Source of the DNA: Fulvivirga sp. M361
GTDB lineage: Bacteria > Bacteroidota > Bacteroidia > Cytophagales > Cyclobacteriaceae
NCBI RefSeq assembly: GCF_007097395.1
Contig: NZ_VKDC01000005.1
Span: 463,813 to 527,812, forward strand
Length of the DNA: 64,000 bases
Direction: 5' to 3'
The translations under genes and the position numbers were made by a program. This document shows positions 17,422 through 26,401 of this stretch, in pieces. The notes beneath the pieces were generated by a model that was given only the letters and a program-made list of their open reading frames with translations, was not told the DNA's origin and did no database searches. Numbering within the stretch: the first letter of the stretch is position 1; each line of letters starts with the position of its first letter.

Positions 17422-17829
17422 ATGAGAGTTTCGGTATTCAGGAAGGAGCACTTTAATGCTGCTCACCGATTGCACAATAGTGAATGGACTGCAGAGAAAA
17501 ATCACATCGTTTTTGGAAAGTGTAACAATCCTAATTATCATGGCCATAATTACGAGTTAATCGTTAAGGTCATAGGTGAGGTGGACCCTAATACCGGCTA
17601 TGTTTATGATATGAAAAAGCTAAGTGACCTGATCAAAGTTCAGGTTTTAGACCGCTTTGATCATAAGAATCTCAACCTTGATACAGAAGAATTCAAAGAA
17701 CTCAATCCCACAGCAGAGAATATTGCTATTGTTATTTATGATCTTTTAAGAGCTAAAATCGACAAAGCACTTGACCTTAAAATCACACTTTATGAAACCG
17801 AACGAAATTTTGTTGAATACCCCGTTTAA
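17422..17829 (+). CDS. queD: 6-carboxytetrahydropterin synthase / 6-pyruvoyl-tetrahydropterin synthase
   Basis: The enzyme acts on dihydroneopterin triphosphate, the product of GTP cyclohydrolase I encoded immediately downstream. Visible features are the zinc histidine in FNAAHRL, the catalytic cysteine in GKCNNPNYHGHNY with two further zinc histidines, and the C-terminal ETERNFVEY. The ATG at 17422 gives 135 residues; a TTG 9 bases earlier is possible but less likely. It overlaps folE by 38 bases, so they are coupled. Whether the product enters queuosine or tetrahydrobiopterin synthesis cannot be decided here, since no queC/queE or sepiapterin reductase gene is nearby. Confidence 0.88.
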   Translation: MRVSVFRKEHFNAAHRLHNSEWTAEKNHIVFGKCNNPNYHGHNYELIVKVIGEVDPNTGYVYDMKKLSDLIKVQVLDRFDHKNLNLDTEEFKELNPTAENIAIVIYDLLRAKIDKALDLKITLYETERNFVEYPV

Positions 17830-18481
17830 AAGAGATTATGGAGACGATATAGGAGATGATCATGTAGCATCTTCCTACAACACCCCTTTACGACCAGACG
17901 CATTTGACCTTTCAGAATCTGAAAAGATCGAAAAAATCGAACAACATTTCGAAGAGATCATGAACATACTGGGACTCGACCTTTCAGATGATTCACTCAA
18001 AGGCACCCCACGAAGAGTGGCTAAAATGTATGTACAGGAAGTTTTCAGCGGCCTGGATCCTGAAAACCAGCCTGAAATGACCCTTTTTGAAAATAAGTAC
18101 AAGTACAACCAAATGCTGGTTGAAAAAGACATAACGTTTTATTCGCATTGCGAACACCATTTTGTACCTATATATGGTAAAGCACATGTGGCCTATATTT
18201 CCTCAGGCAAAGTTATCGGGTTATCCAAGATCAATCGTATTGTTCAATACTTCTCCAAAAGACCACAGGTACAAGAGAGGTTAACCGTACAAATAGGTAA
18301 CGAACTGAAAAAGGCATTGCAAACGGAAGATGTAGCTGTTGTAGTAGATGCCACTCACTTGTGTGTTGCATCTCGTGGTGTAGGTGACACTAACAGTAAA
18401 ACCGGCACTGCATTTTTCAGTGGTAAATTCGAAGAAACACAGATAAAGAACGAATTTCTGAATTACATCAATAGCCATTAG
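17792..18481 (+). CDS. folE: GTP cyclohydrolase I
   Basis: This enzyme converts GTP to 7,8-dihydroneopterin triphosphate, the first step for folate, queuosine and pterins. It has the classical type IA motifs: TPRRVAKMY, FYSHCEHHF with zinc ligands Cys120 and His123, GLSKINRIV, QERLTVQI, and HLCVASRGV with Cys191. The start ATG at 17792 (MKPNEILLN) lies inside queD; the earlier TTG at 17771 is less likely. The length of 229 residues, with a divergent 40-residue N-terminus, fits the family. Confidence 0.93.
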   Translation: MKPNEILLNTPFKRDYGDDIGDDHVASSYNTPLRPDAFDLSESEKIEKIEQHFEEIMNILGLDLSDDSLKGTPRRVAKMYVQEVFSGLDPENQPEMTLFENKYKYNQMLVEKDITFYSHCEHHFVPIYGKAHVAYISSGKVIGLSKINRIVQYFSKRPQVQERLTVQIGNELKKALQTEDVAVVVDATHLCVASRGVGDTNSKTGTAFFSGKFEETQIKNEFLNYINSH

Positions 18482-18534
18482 CATGAGCTAAAGATTTTGT
18501 ATCTTCGTGAAACACAATACTATTTTTTTAAAAA

Positions 18535-18984
18535 ATGGGACTATCCGAAGATATACAGCAAAGAGAGTTCGTAAATGAACAACAAAAAGTGTTGATCAAT
18601 CTTTTGTATACGTACAATCATGTGATTAATGAGATGAACGTTTTTTTCAAGCAACATGATCTAACACGTCAACAGTACAATGTACTCCGAATACTTAGGG
18701 GGCAATTCCCAAAGCCGTCTACAATTAACCTGATCAAAGAACGTATGTTGGATAAAATGTCTGACGCATCCCGTATTGTTCAACGTTTGGAACAAAAGTC
18801 TTTAATAGAAAGAAAAATTTCCTTCGATGACAGAAGGTCTGTAGAGATAAGGATAGCTGATGCAGGGTTGTTGTTACTTGCTCAAACCGATGAGAGTGTA
18901 AAAGGATTCACTCACCTGGCTGAAAATTTATCCGATAGTGAAGCGAAACAACTCAATTTTTTGTTAGATAAAATGAGAAAGTAA
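18535..18984 (+). CDS. MarR-family transcriptional regulator
   Basis: A 149-residue winged-helix protein with the MarR layout: N-terminal dimerisation helices, a helix-turn-helix around residues 52-85 (LTRQQYNVLRILRG to MSDASRIVQRL), and the wing with the DDRRSVEIRI motif (about 97-107). It follows folE by 53 bases. TATCTTCG at 18500-18507 resembles a Bacteroidota -7 element, so it may have its own promoter. No palindrome as clear as the one before the MarR gene at 29780 is visible. Target genes unknown. Confidence 0.85.
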   Translation: MGLSEDIQQREFVNEQQKVLINLLYTYNHVINEMNVFFKQHDLTRQQYNVLRILRGQFPKPSTINLIKERMLDKMSDASRIVQRLEQKSLIERKISFDDRRSVEIRIADAGLLLLAQTDESVKGFTHLAENLSDSEAKQLNFLLDKMRK

Positions 18985-19016
18985 AATTTGGTGCCGTGCA
19001 GCAGGCTTTTACTGGA

Positions 19017-19045
19017 TTGATATAATGAATTTATTCGTACTTTAG
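19017..19045 (+). promoter_or_regulatory. Predicted housekeeping promoter of the aconitase gene
   Basis: TTG at 19017-19019 and TACTTTAG at 19038-19045, 18 bases apart, fit the Bacteroidota -33/-7 consensus (TTTG, then TAnnTTTG) with one mismatch in the -7 box. The expected start of transcription is about 25 bases before the aconitase ATG. Sequence match only. Confidence 0.4.
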
Positions 19046-19075
19046 TATTGAATTTTAACCTTAAAAATCCAATAA

Positions 19076-21343
19076 ATGGCGTTTGACATAGACATGATTA
19101 AAGCCGTGTACTCCAGTCTCGGGGAACGCATAAACTCTGCCAGAAAAGTAGTAAACAAACCTCTTACTTTATCGGAAAAGATCCTTTACTCCCACCTACA
19201 CAGTGATCAACCCCTTGAAAATTTCGAAAGGGGTAACTCATACGTAGATTTTGCTCCTGATAGAGTAGCTATGCAGGACGCCACTGCTCAAATGGCGCTC
19301 TTACAGTTTATGCAGGCCGGAAAAAGTAAGGCTGCAGTACCTTCTACGGTACATTGCGACCACCTGATCCTGGCTAAGACAGGCGCTATTGAGGATCTAC
19401 GCAACTCCATTTCGGCTAGTGGTGAGGTATTCAACTTCCTGGAATCGGTTTCAAATAAGTACGGCATTGGTTTTTGGAAACCCGGCGCTGGTATCATTCA
19501 CCAGGTTGTATTGGAGAACTATGCCTTTCCGGGAGGTATGATGATCGGTACGGATTCTCATACCGTAAATGCCGGTGGTCTTGGAATGGTAGCCGTTGGG
19601 GTCGGCGGTGCGGATGCAGTAGATGTAATGGCCGGGATGCCATGGGAATTAAAATTCCCAAAGTTGATCGGTGTTAAGCTTACCGGAAAAATGAGTGGAT
19701 GGACATCTGCAAAAGATGTAATCCTGAAAGTGGCAGGAATTTTAACCGTAAAAGGTGGTACCGGTGCGATTGTAGAATATTTTGGTGAAGGCGCTAAAAG
19801 CCTGTCATGTACAGGAAAAGGTACAATATGTAATATGGGAGCTGAAATTGGTGCTACTACCTCCACATTCGGTTATGACGAAAGTATGGAACGCTATCTG
19901 CGGGCCACTGACAGAAGCGATGTAGCTGACCTTGCTAACGATGTTAAAGAACATTTAACCGCCGACGACGAGGTATATGCTAATCCTGAAAAGTACTTCG
20001 ATCAGGTAATAGAGATCAATTTATCTGAATTAGAACCACACCTGAACGGACCTTTCTCTCCTGATATCGCCACACCTATTTCTCAAATGAAAGAAGCGGC
20101 TGAGAAAAATGGTTGGCCTACAAATGTCGAAGTAGGATTGATTGGTTCTTGTACCAACTCTTCTTATGAAGATATTAGCCGCGCAGCATCACTGGCAGAA
20201 CAGGCGGTGGAAAAGGGACTAAAAACAAAGTCTAAGTTCACCATCACACCAGGGTCCGAACAAGTGCGATACACCATTGAGCGGGACGGTTTCATTGACA
20301 CGTTCCATAAAATAGGAGCCAGCGTTTTTGCCAACGCCTGCGGCCCTTGTATAGGTCAATGGGACAGAGCGGGTGCTGATAAAAAAGAAAAAAATACCAT
20401 CGTTCATTCATTTAACAGGAACTTTGCTAAAAGAGCGGACGGAAACCCAAACACACATGCTTTTGTTGGTTCTCCTGAGCTCGTTACAGCTATTGCTATT
20501 TCGGGCGACCTGGGGTTCAATCCAATGAAAGACTCACTCACCAATGAAAAAGGCGAAGAGGTTATGCTATCTGAACCTACAGGTGATGAGCTTCCTGAAA
20601 AAGGTTTTGCAGTAGAAGATGCAGGGTATCAGGCACCCGCAGAAGATGGCAGTGGAGTAGAAGTGAAAGTAGCCCCTGATTCAAAAAGATTACAGCTACT
20701 GACACCTTTCTTACCCTGGGATGGACAAAACATCACCGGAGCAAAGCTATTGATCAAAGCAAAGGGAAAGTGTACTACTGACCATATATCCATGGCTGGA
20801 CCATGGCTAAGATTCAGAGGGCATTTGGATAATATTTCAGATAATACACTTACAGGTGCTATTAACTTTTTTAATGAAAAACCTGATACGGTTAAAAGTC
20901 AGTTGAGTGGAGAATATGGGACAGTACCTGCCACACAACGTACTTATAAAGCAGAAAACATTCCTACCATAGTAGTAGGAGATCATAACTATGGAGAAGG
21001 TTCTTCAAGAGAGCATGCAGCCATGCAACCGCGACATTTAGGGGTAAGAGCTGTATTGGTAAAATCATTTGCACGTATCCACGAAACCAATCTTAAAAAA
21101 CAGGGGATGCTGGGACTCACTTTTGCGGATGAGAGTGATTATGATAAGATCAAGGAAGATGATACATTTGATTTTATTGATTTAAATACATTTGCTCCAG
21201 GCAAGCCCCTTAACATTAAAATTACACATGCCGATGGGTCAACTGACACTATTAAAGTGAATCATTCCTACAATGCTCAGCAAATAGAATGGTTTAAAGC
21301 AGGTTCAGCATTAAACCTGATAAAGCAAAAAGAAAAAGCTTGA
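19076..21343 (+). CDS. acn: Aconitate hydratase (mitochondrial-type)
   Basis: Aconitase interconverts citrate and isocitrate in the TCA cycle with a [4Fe-4S] cluster. The 755-residue protein has [23 protein letters not shown], the first cluster cysteine in [11 protein letters not shown], the cysteine pair in [10 protein letters not shown], and the C-terminal swivel domain with [15 protein letters not shown]. The length and the order of motifs fit the mitochondrial-type aconitase common in Bacteroidota rather than AcnB. A promoter-like sequence precedes it and a strong terminator follows, so it is probably transcribed alone. Confidence 0.95.
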   Translation: MAFDIDMIKAVYSSLGERINSARKVVNKPLTLSEKILYSHLHSDQPLENFERGNSYVDFAPDRVAMQDATAQMALLQFMQAGKSKAAVPSTVHCDHLILAKTGAIEDLRNSISASGEVFNFLESVSNKYGIGFWKPGAGIIHQVVLENYAFPGGMMIGTDSHTVNAGGLGMVAVGVGGADAVDVMAGMPWELKFPKLIGVKLTGKMSGWTSAKDVILKVAGILTVKGGTGAIVEYFGEGAKSLSCTGKGTICNMGAEIGATTSTFGYDESMERYLRATDRSDVADLANDVKEHLTADDEVYANPEKYFDQVIEINLSELEPHLNGPFSPDIATPISQMKEAAEKNGWPTNVEVGLIGSCTNSSYEDISRAASLAEQAVEKGLKTKSKFTITPGSEQVRYTIERDGFIDTFHKIGASVFANACGPCIGQWDRAGADKKEKNTIVHSFNRNFAKRADGNPNTHAFVGSPELVTAIAISGDLGFNPMKDSLTNEKGEEVMLSEPTGDELPEKGFAVEDAGYQAPAEDGSGVEVKVAPDSKRLQLLTPFLPWDGQNITGAKLLIKAKGKCTTDHISMAGPWLRFRGHLDNISDNTLTGAINFFNEKPDTVKSQLSGEYGTVPATQRTYKAENIPTIVVGDHNYGEGSSREHAAMQPRHLGVRAVLVKSFARIHETNLKKQGMLGLTFADESDYDKIKEDDTFDFIDLNTFAPGKPLNIKITHADGSTDTIKVNHSYNAQQIEWFKAGSALNLIKQKEKA

Positions 21344-21366
21344 GAAATTTCTTAATGTAATCTAAT

Positions 21367-21394
21367 GGCCGTTTCATTTGGAACGGCCTTTTTT
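21367..21394 (+). terminator. Rho-independent terminator after aconitase
   Basis: GGCCGTT at 21367-21373 pairs with AACGGCC at 21382-21388 around an 8-base loop and is followed by six T. It begins 24 bases after the aconitase stop. Confidence 0.85.
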
Positions 21395-21755
21395 GTTTTA
21401 GGCCCCTAATGAAAAAAATCATTTTGACTCAAAAAGTACTCTTTTAGCGATTAGATATACTTTTTTGTCGGATGTTTTGTCAGTTTGCACCTCAGAATCA
21501 TGAAGCTATATGCTTGCCAGTAACCCAGTAGCCAGCACCCAGCAACAAAAGCTGGAAATGAATTTTCAAGAGAAGCCTCTTTTAAATCAATACAGACGCA
21601 TATCTGTTTATGCCAGGATCTAAATCATGTCCAAGGTTCAATGCTAAATATTAGTTCATTGAGAAACTGGTTTCGGAGAACACTGTTCGATTCCTTTCAA
21701 TAAAATTTACAATATTTAGGAACCTTAAAGCCCTTCTTGGGTTGTATTCAATATA
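21395..21755. other. Intergenic region without a recognisable gene
   Basis: I find no convincing coding frame or structured RNA gene here. The one visible feature is a short run of degenerate CCAG units at 21516-21546 (CCAGTAACCCAGTAGCCAG and so on). The last 100 bases are AT-rich and probably hold the promoter of the PagL-like gene. Confidence 0.5.
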
Positions 21756-22844
21756 ATGAAATGGACGGCAATACCTATACTCATTTCTTTCCTCATGCCT
21801 GGGTCAATCTATGGTCAGGAGGATATACAAAACCCAACCATCTTTGGTGCCCGGTCACATTATGGCTTCATCATACCACATTCCAGTGAGCTTAAGAATA
21901 TTTCACAGACTAATCCATGGGGCTTCCAGATAGAGTGGAGTAAACTGATGGTGAAAGATAAATCCTGGAATAACTGCAATTGTTATGCGCAAACCGGGCT
22001 GTCATTTACCTACTTTAATCATGCCAACCCAAAGCAATTGGGAAACTCTTATAATCTGATCTATTTTGTAGAACCTTATCTGAGTTTTAACAGAAAACTG
22101 TTTTACAGCTTCCGTGCGGGAACCGGTGTTACATTTCTGGATAAAGTCCATGACGAAGTGAGTAATCCTGACAATACTTTCTATAGTAGTCCGATTAGCT
22201 TTCTATTACTTATGAATTTCAATATTAACTATCGCATTACTAATCAATATACGGCAAGTATCACTGCGCAGTACAACCATATTTCCAACGGAGGTATGAA
22301 ACAACCAAACAAGGGGATGAACTTTCCAACCTTTGGATTAGGTATAAGCTACAGTCCTAATCCAACTAAACTGCAACGAAAACCAACGTTAAGGTCCAAA
22401 AAAGGAACCATAGACGGTTACGCCAGGCTGTTCGGAACCTTACCTAATGTAGAGGCTACAGAACAGCTTCCTGACAAAAGAAAATTATTAATAGGCCTTT
22501 CAGGAGGTGCCTTATGGTATATGACTAATTTCAATGCACTCAATCTTGGTGTAGAATTGGTGCGAGATGAATCACACAGAGAAGCCGCCGCCAGGGCCGG
22601 TAAAAGTGATGATCATCACCTGATAGGCATTACCTTGGGGCATAATTTCGTTTTTGGAAAATTTACATTCAATCAACAGTTGGGATATTATGCCTACAAA
22701 CCTTTCCCATTTACGAGTAAGGACTTTTATCAGCGCTATGAACTTTTGTACCTTATCGGAAAAAAATACCAGGTAGGTACATCCCTGAAAGCGCATGGAC
22801 ACGTCGCGGAAAACCTGGATGTACGTTTTGGTATCCTGTTTTGA
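21756..22844 (+). CDS. PagL-like lipid A deacylase / acyloxyacyl hydrolase family outer membrane protein
   Basis: The 362-residue protein has a signal peptide (residues 1-20, ending near IYGQ) and alternating beta strands. The segment QYNHISNGGMKQPNKG (about residues 168-183) resembles the HxSN active-site region of PagL lipid A 3-O-deacylases. A second barrel-like half ends in LDVRFGILF. It is longer than PagL (about 180), as is usual for Bacteroidota members annotated as acyloxyacyl hydrolase. It would trim acyl chains from lipid A in the outer membrane. The family is likely; activity is unproven. Confidence 0.72.
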   Translation: MKWTAIPILISFLMPGSIYGQEDIQNPTIFGARSHYGFIIPHSSELKNISQTNPWGFQIEWSKLMVKDKSWNNCNCYAQTGLSFTYFNHANPKQLGNSYNLIYFVEPYLSFNRKLFYSFRAGTGVTFLDKVHDEVSNPDNTFYSSPISFLLLMNFNINYRITNQYTASITAQYNHISNGGMKQPNKGMNFPTFGLGISYSPNPTKLQRKPTLRSKKGTIDGYARLFGTLPNVEATEQLPDKRKLLIGLSGGALWYMTNFNALNLGVELVRDESHREAAARAGKSDDHHLIGITLGHNFVFGKFTFNQQLGYYAYKPFPFTSKDFYQRYELLYLIGKKYQVGTSLKAHGHVAENLDVRFGILF

Positions 22845-22892
22845 CATTCCAACTTTTCATACTTTAGTTATCAAACCAAGGCCATCGATCCC

Positions 22893-23498
22893 ATGCATTA
22901 CCTTTCCTTTTTGCCTTTCTTGATCTCATTTACTATCCATGCACAAACTGACACGTCATTCGTAGCATTAAAATCCCTAAGTATGTCTTTTTCCTATGAC
23001 ATGCGTTATGCCACAAACAACAATTTTCTTAATGAAACAGTCTATGCATGTGATGAATGTTTGTTGAGAAATGAAGTAGCCAAAGCACTTATCATAGCCA
23101 ATGACCATTTCCTAAAACAAGGATACCATATCAAACTATTCGATTGTTACCGTCCCCTGGATGTACAGAAAAAAATGTGGGTAATACTACCGGATGCACG
23201 TTATGTAGCTGATCCGGCAAAGGGTTCTATCCATAATAGAGGCGGCGCCGTTGATATCACTCTTGTAGATGCGGCCGGAAAAGAACTCGAGATGGGCACA
23301 GGTTTTGACCATTTTGGAAAAGAGGCTCACCATACCTATCAAGATCTGCCGGACCAAGTGCTCAAAAACCGTATACTCTTAAAAAAAGGTATGGAAAAGG
23401 CCGGGTTTGGAAGCATCAAAACCGAATGGTGGCACTACAACTATACTTCCTCATTCAAATATCCTGTATCCAATTTTATTGAAACCTGCAATGAATAA
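22893..23498 (+). CDS. D-alanyl-D-alanine dipeptidase (VanX/DdpX type, peptidase M15D)
   Basis: The enzyme is a periplasmic zinc peptidase that hydrolyses free D-Ala-D-Ala. An N-terminal signal sequence ends near residue 17 (IHAQ). The M15 motifs are present: SIHNRGGAVD with His114 and Asp121 as zinc ligands, and EWWH with Glu178 as catalytic base and His181 as third ligand. The FDCYRPLDVQ segment is also typical. The length of 201 agrees with DdpX. No vanH, vanA or vanRS gene is nearby, so peptidoglycan turnover rather than glycopeptide resistance is the likely role. Confidence 0.88.
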   Translation: MHYLSFLPFLISFTIHAQTDTSFVALKSLSMSFSYDMRYATNNNFLNETVYACDECLLRNEVAKALIIANDHFLKQGYHIKLFDCYRPLDVQKKMWVILPDARYVADPAKGSIHNRGGAVDITLVDAAGKELEMGTGFDHFGKEAHHTYQDLPDQVLKNRILLKKGMEKAGFGSIKTEWWHYNYTSSFKYPVSNFIETCNE

Positions 23499-23500
23499 AC

Positions 23501-24556
23501 CTAAACCAGAGGCTCTTGCATACTTAAGCAGTGAAAACTACCCAGCCCCCAAATAATATCCAGGGAATCTATACCCACTACTTCTCTGTCGTCAAAGCAC
23601 TCTTGTAGTATGCTAAGTGCGGCGTCATCCGCTGTATCCCTGAAAGTAGGCATAATAACGTGCTCATTGGCAATATAAAAGTTAGCATAGCTGGCCGGCA
23701 GACGTTGCCCCTTATACAGAACAGGTGATGGACAGGGCAGCTCAACAATGGTTGGGCGTTTCCCGTTTTCCAACGTGGCTTGCTGAAGTAGTTTTAAGTT
23801 ATTCTTCAGGGGAGTGTAATTAGCATCCTGTTTTCGTTTTTCCACTAGTGTTACGATGGTATTTTCATCTACAAAACGGGTAAGGTCATCCACATGACCA
23901 TCAGTGTCATCACCTACTATTCCGTCTTCCAGCCAAATCAAATGAGTAACTCCGTAATAGTCTTTTAAATACTGTTCTATTTGCTCAAAAGACAAATGTG
24001 GATTTCGATTTACATTGAGTAAACATGCCCGGGTGGTGATCAATGTACCATTGCCATTGAATTCTACTGCTCCTCCTTCCATGACAATACCGGGAGAGAA
24101 TACAGGCACATTAAGATGGTCAGCTATTTGAACAGAAATAGCATTATCAAGATCATACGGAGGGTACTTATTTCCCCAGGCATTATACTCCCAGTTTACA
24201 ACGACCTTTCTCTCTTTTGCTCTCGGGTTGATCAAAAAAGCAGGACCATGATCACGACACCAGGCATCATTAGTAGCAAATAAGTAGAACTCCACATTAT
24301 CCATATTCGCACCGGCACGGATGAAGTGCTCTAACGCAAAGTCCTTCATTTGCTCATCATTAACGTTGATCCTTACTTTCTCACCCAAGGACAGATATCT
24401 CACAAATGTTGCAAAGGAAGTGTAAATATTATCCATTTTACCTGGCCAGGATTCCTTATTATGAGGGAAGCTAAGCCAGGTTGCTTCATGGGTATGCCAT
24501 TCAGCCGGAAAATAATATCCTTGCAGACCAGGGGCAACTATACGTTTTGAGGACAT
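23501..24556 (-). CDS. aguA: Agmatine deiminase
   Basis: AguA hydrolyses agmatine to N-carbamoylputrescine and ammonia. The 351-residue protein of the guanidino-modifying superfamily starts with the family pattern PAEWHTHEATWLSFPHN, has DDTDGHVDDLTRF, and the catalytic cysteine near the C-terminus in GSFHCLSMQ (Cys343). It lies 11 bases downstream of aguB, the next enzyme of the pathway, on the same strand. Together they make putrescine from agmatine. The ATG at 24556 is the natural start. Confidence 0.93.
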   Translation of the reverse strand: MSSKRIVAPGLQGYYFPAEWHTHEATWLSFPHNKESWPGKMDNIYTSFATFVRYLSLGEKVRINVNDEQMKDFALEHFIRAGANMDNVEFYLFATNDAWCRDHGPAFLINPRAKERKVVVNWEYNAWGNKYPPYDLDNAISVQIADHLNVPVFSPGIVMEGGAVEFNGNGTLITTRACLLNVNRNPHLSFEQIEQYLKDYYGVTHLIWLEDGIVGDDTDGHVDDLTRFVDENTIVTLVEKRKQDANYTPLKNNLKLLQQATLENGKRPTIVELPCPSPVLYKGQRLPASYANFYIANEHVIMPTFRDTADDAALSILQECFDDREVVGIDSLDIIWGLGSFHCLSMQEPLV

Positions 24557-24567
24557 ATTACTATTTA

Positions 24568-25434
24568 CTAGTCATCTAAAAGTCGTTTGGTGATAGGTGT
24601 ATAGCTGTCAATACGCCTATCGCGTAAAAAAGGCCAATGTGTTCTGTATGTATCTGTCTCATCGAGATCCATCTCTACCACTTGTAATGCATCACTATCC
24701 TGCGGGGCCTGGTATATAATTGAGCCAAAAGGATTACTAACAAATGAGCCTCCCCAGAAATTCATATTGCCCTCCTGCCCTACACGGTTCACGGAAACTA
24801 CATGAACTCCGTTAGCCACGGCATGAGATTTCTGGATCGTCTGCCAGGCCTGGAACTGTTCTTGATTTGTCGCTTCATCCTGATCCATTGCCCAACCAAT
24901 AGCTGTAGGATATACTAAAAAATCAGCTCCCTTCAATGCCGTAATTCGTGCAGCTTCAGGGTACCATTGATCCCAGCATATCAATACTCCTATCACGCCA
25001 TATTGGGTTTTAAATACCTTATAACCTAAATCTCCAGGTGTGAAATAAAACTTCTCATAATAGCCGGGGTCATCCGGAATATGCATTTTTCTGTATTTAC
25101 CAAGGTAAGTGCCATCAGCATCCAATATGGCTGTACTGTTATGATAAACACCCTTAGCCCGCTTTTCAAATAGAGAGGCTATAATTACCACGCCAAGTTG
25201 CTTTGCCTCCTCGGACAATATCTCCGTAGTAGGGCCAGGAATGGGTTCCGCTAGTTTAAAGTTATTGTAGTCTTCTACATCACAAAAATAAAGTGAGGCA
25301 AACAGTTCTTGCAGACATATGACCTGGGCTCCCATTTTTGCTAATGACCTGACCCGGTCTACCGCCTTGTCCACATTCACCGCCTTATGTTTTTCGCAAG
25401 AAAACTGGGCTAAGCCCACTTTTAGTTTTGTCAT
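24568..25434 (-). CDS. aguB: N-carbamoylputrescine amidohydrolase
   Basis: This nitrilase-superfamily enzyme converts N-carbamoylputrescine to putrescine, CO2 and ammonia. The Glu-Lys-Cys triad is visible in LQELFASLYF, KYRKMHIPDDPG and VLICWDQWYPE. I start it at the ATG at 25434 (MTKLKVGLAQFSC), 289 residues, since the family begins close to this strand; a TTG at 25461 would add nine residues. It lies 31 bases after the DUF4340 gene and 11 bases before aguA, so it may be transcribed with the gld genes. Confidence 0.92.
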   Translation of the reverse strand: MTKLKVGLAQFSCEKHKAVNVDKAVDRVRSLAKMGAQVICLQELFASLYFCDVEDYNNFKLAEPIPGPTTEILSEEAKQLGVVIIASLFEKRAKGVYHNSTAILDADGTYLGKYRKMHIPDDPGYYEKFYFTPGDLGYKVFKTQYGVIGVLICWDQWYPEAARITALKGADFLVYPTAIGWAMDQDEATNQEQFQAWQTIQKSHAVANGVHVVSVNRVGQEGNMNFWGGSFVSNPFGSIIYQAPQDSDALQVVEMDLDETDTYRTHWPFLRDRRIDSYTPITKRLLDD

Positions 25435-25465
25435 GGATGAATCATCAAAATTGATGGCCAATCAC

Positions 25466-26401
25466 TTATTCTACCGCCTGACCATCAACAAATAACTGGC
25501 TACTCACAAACAGCTTATCAAAAATATTTAATCCTTCAGGTGTAAAATAGGCATTTTCATTCAATGAAGAAGATAAAATTAAATCATCTGCCTCTTGATA
25601 GGCGGTAATAATTATCACAGACATATTATTACCATCCAATGTTAACCGATACATCGGTATTTTACCATCCTCGGAAAACTCATCCATGAATTTTCCAGGT
25701 GTTATCGTCCGGATTCCGTTCAAATAGTTTTGTACAGCCGCCGAATCAGCTGCTAAACCATTCACCTGCCACTGATCAGCTGTTTTACCTAACACAAAAC
25801 TACTGTCACCCGGATAATCGAAGGTAAGGGTAATCAAATTTTCCTTGTCCGTCTTTAAAAACGTCTTATCCCGAAAGCCGCTAAACTCACGGTTGAACGT
25901 AGAAGAGAGAAATCCTTCCACAGCATAAACTTCGTCTTCTTCCTTAAGCCTTACAAAAGTGGACATAGAGCGGTTAGTTTGCTGAAAATTGAATTTACCA
26001 ATCACCAGATCAGCCAATAATTTATCTCCACCAAACGCTTTCACACGAGTGCCAAGAGAATCATTCACTTCATACTGAGCCCATTTATCTTTCGATTTAG
26101 CCACTAGCCTTTTGGGGGTTATCTTTGACAAAGAAGACAACGCCCCTCGTAAACTACCGTTATCTGCTTCATCTTTAACATTCCCATTCGTTACTTCCCA
26201 CTGACTACCCGTCTTAACGAATTCCACCGGATCAAAATCATTAGCCCTGGCCATTATTTCTACTTTTGTCACAGATGCAGTGTCCAACTCTACCAGTATT
26301 TCCCTGAAATTTCGATTGCCATCTGATCCTAAAAATTGCTTCCCTAAAAGTATCACCAGAAGCATAACAAAGACGACCAATAATATCATATTCCTATTCA
26401 T
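25466..26401 (-). CDS. DUF4340 protein of the gldFG operon
   Basis: The 311-residue protein has one N-terminal membrane segment (about residues 5-20) and a soluble periplasmic part with repeated segments of the DUF4340 type (for example QWEVTNGNV and QWQVNGLAAD). DUF4340 proteins are commonly encoded after GldG-like ABC transporter components. Its first 8 bases overlap gldG, showing translational coupling. A role with the Gld ABC system is inferred from the overlap. Confidence 0.8.
   Translation of the reverse strand: MNRNMILLVVFVMLLVILLGKQFLGSDGNRNFREILVELDTASVTKVEIMARANDFDPVEFVKTGSQWEVTNGNVKDEADNGSLRGALSSLSKITPKRLVAKSKDKWAQYEVNDSLGTRVKAFGGDKLLADLVIGKFNFQQTNRSMSTFVRLKEEDEVYAVEGFLSSTFNREFSGFRDKTFLKTDKENLITLTFDYPGDSSFVLGKTADQWQVNGLAADSAAVQNYLNGIRTITPGKFMDEFSEDGKIPMYRLTLDGNNMSVIIITAYQEADDLILSSSLNENAYFTPEGLNIFDKLFVSSQLFVDGQAVE

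Noticed and set aside
22893-23498. VanX-like gene as part of a vancomycin resistance cluster
   Set aside because: No vanH, vanA/B ligase or VanRS two-component genes are nearby, and DdpX-type enzymes occur widely outside resistance clusters.
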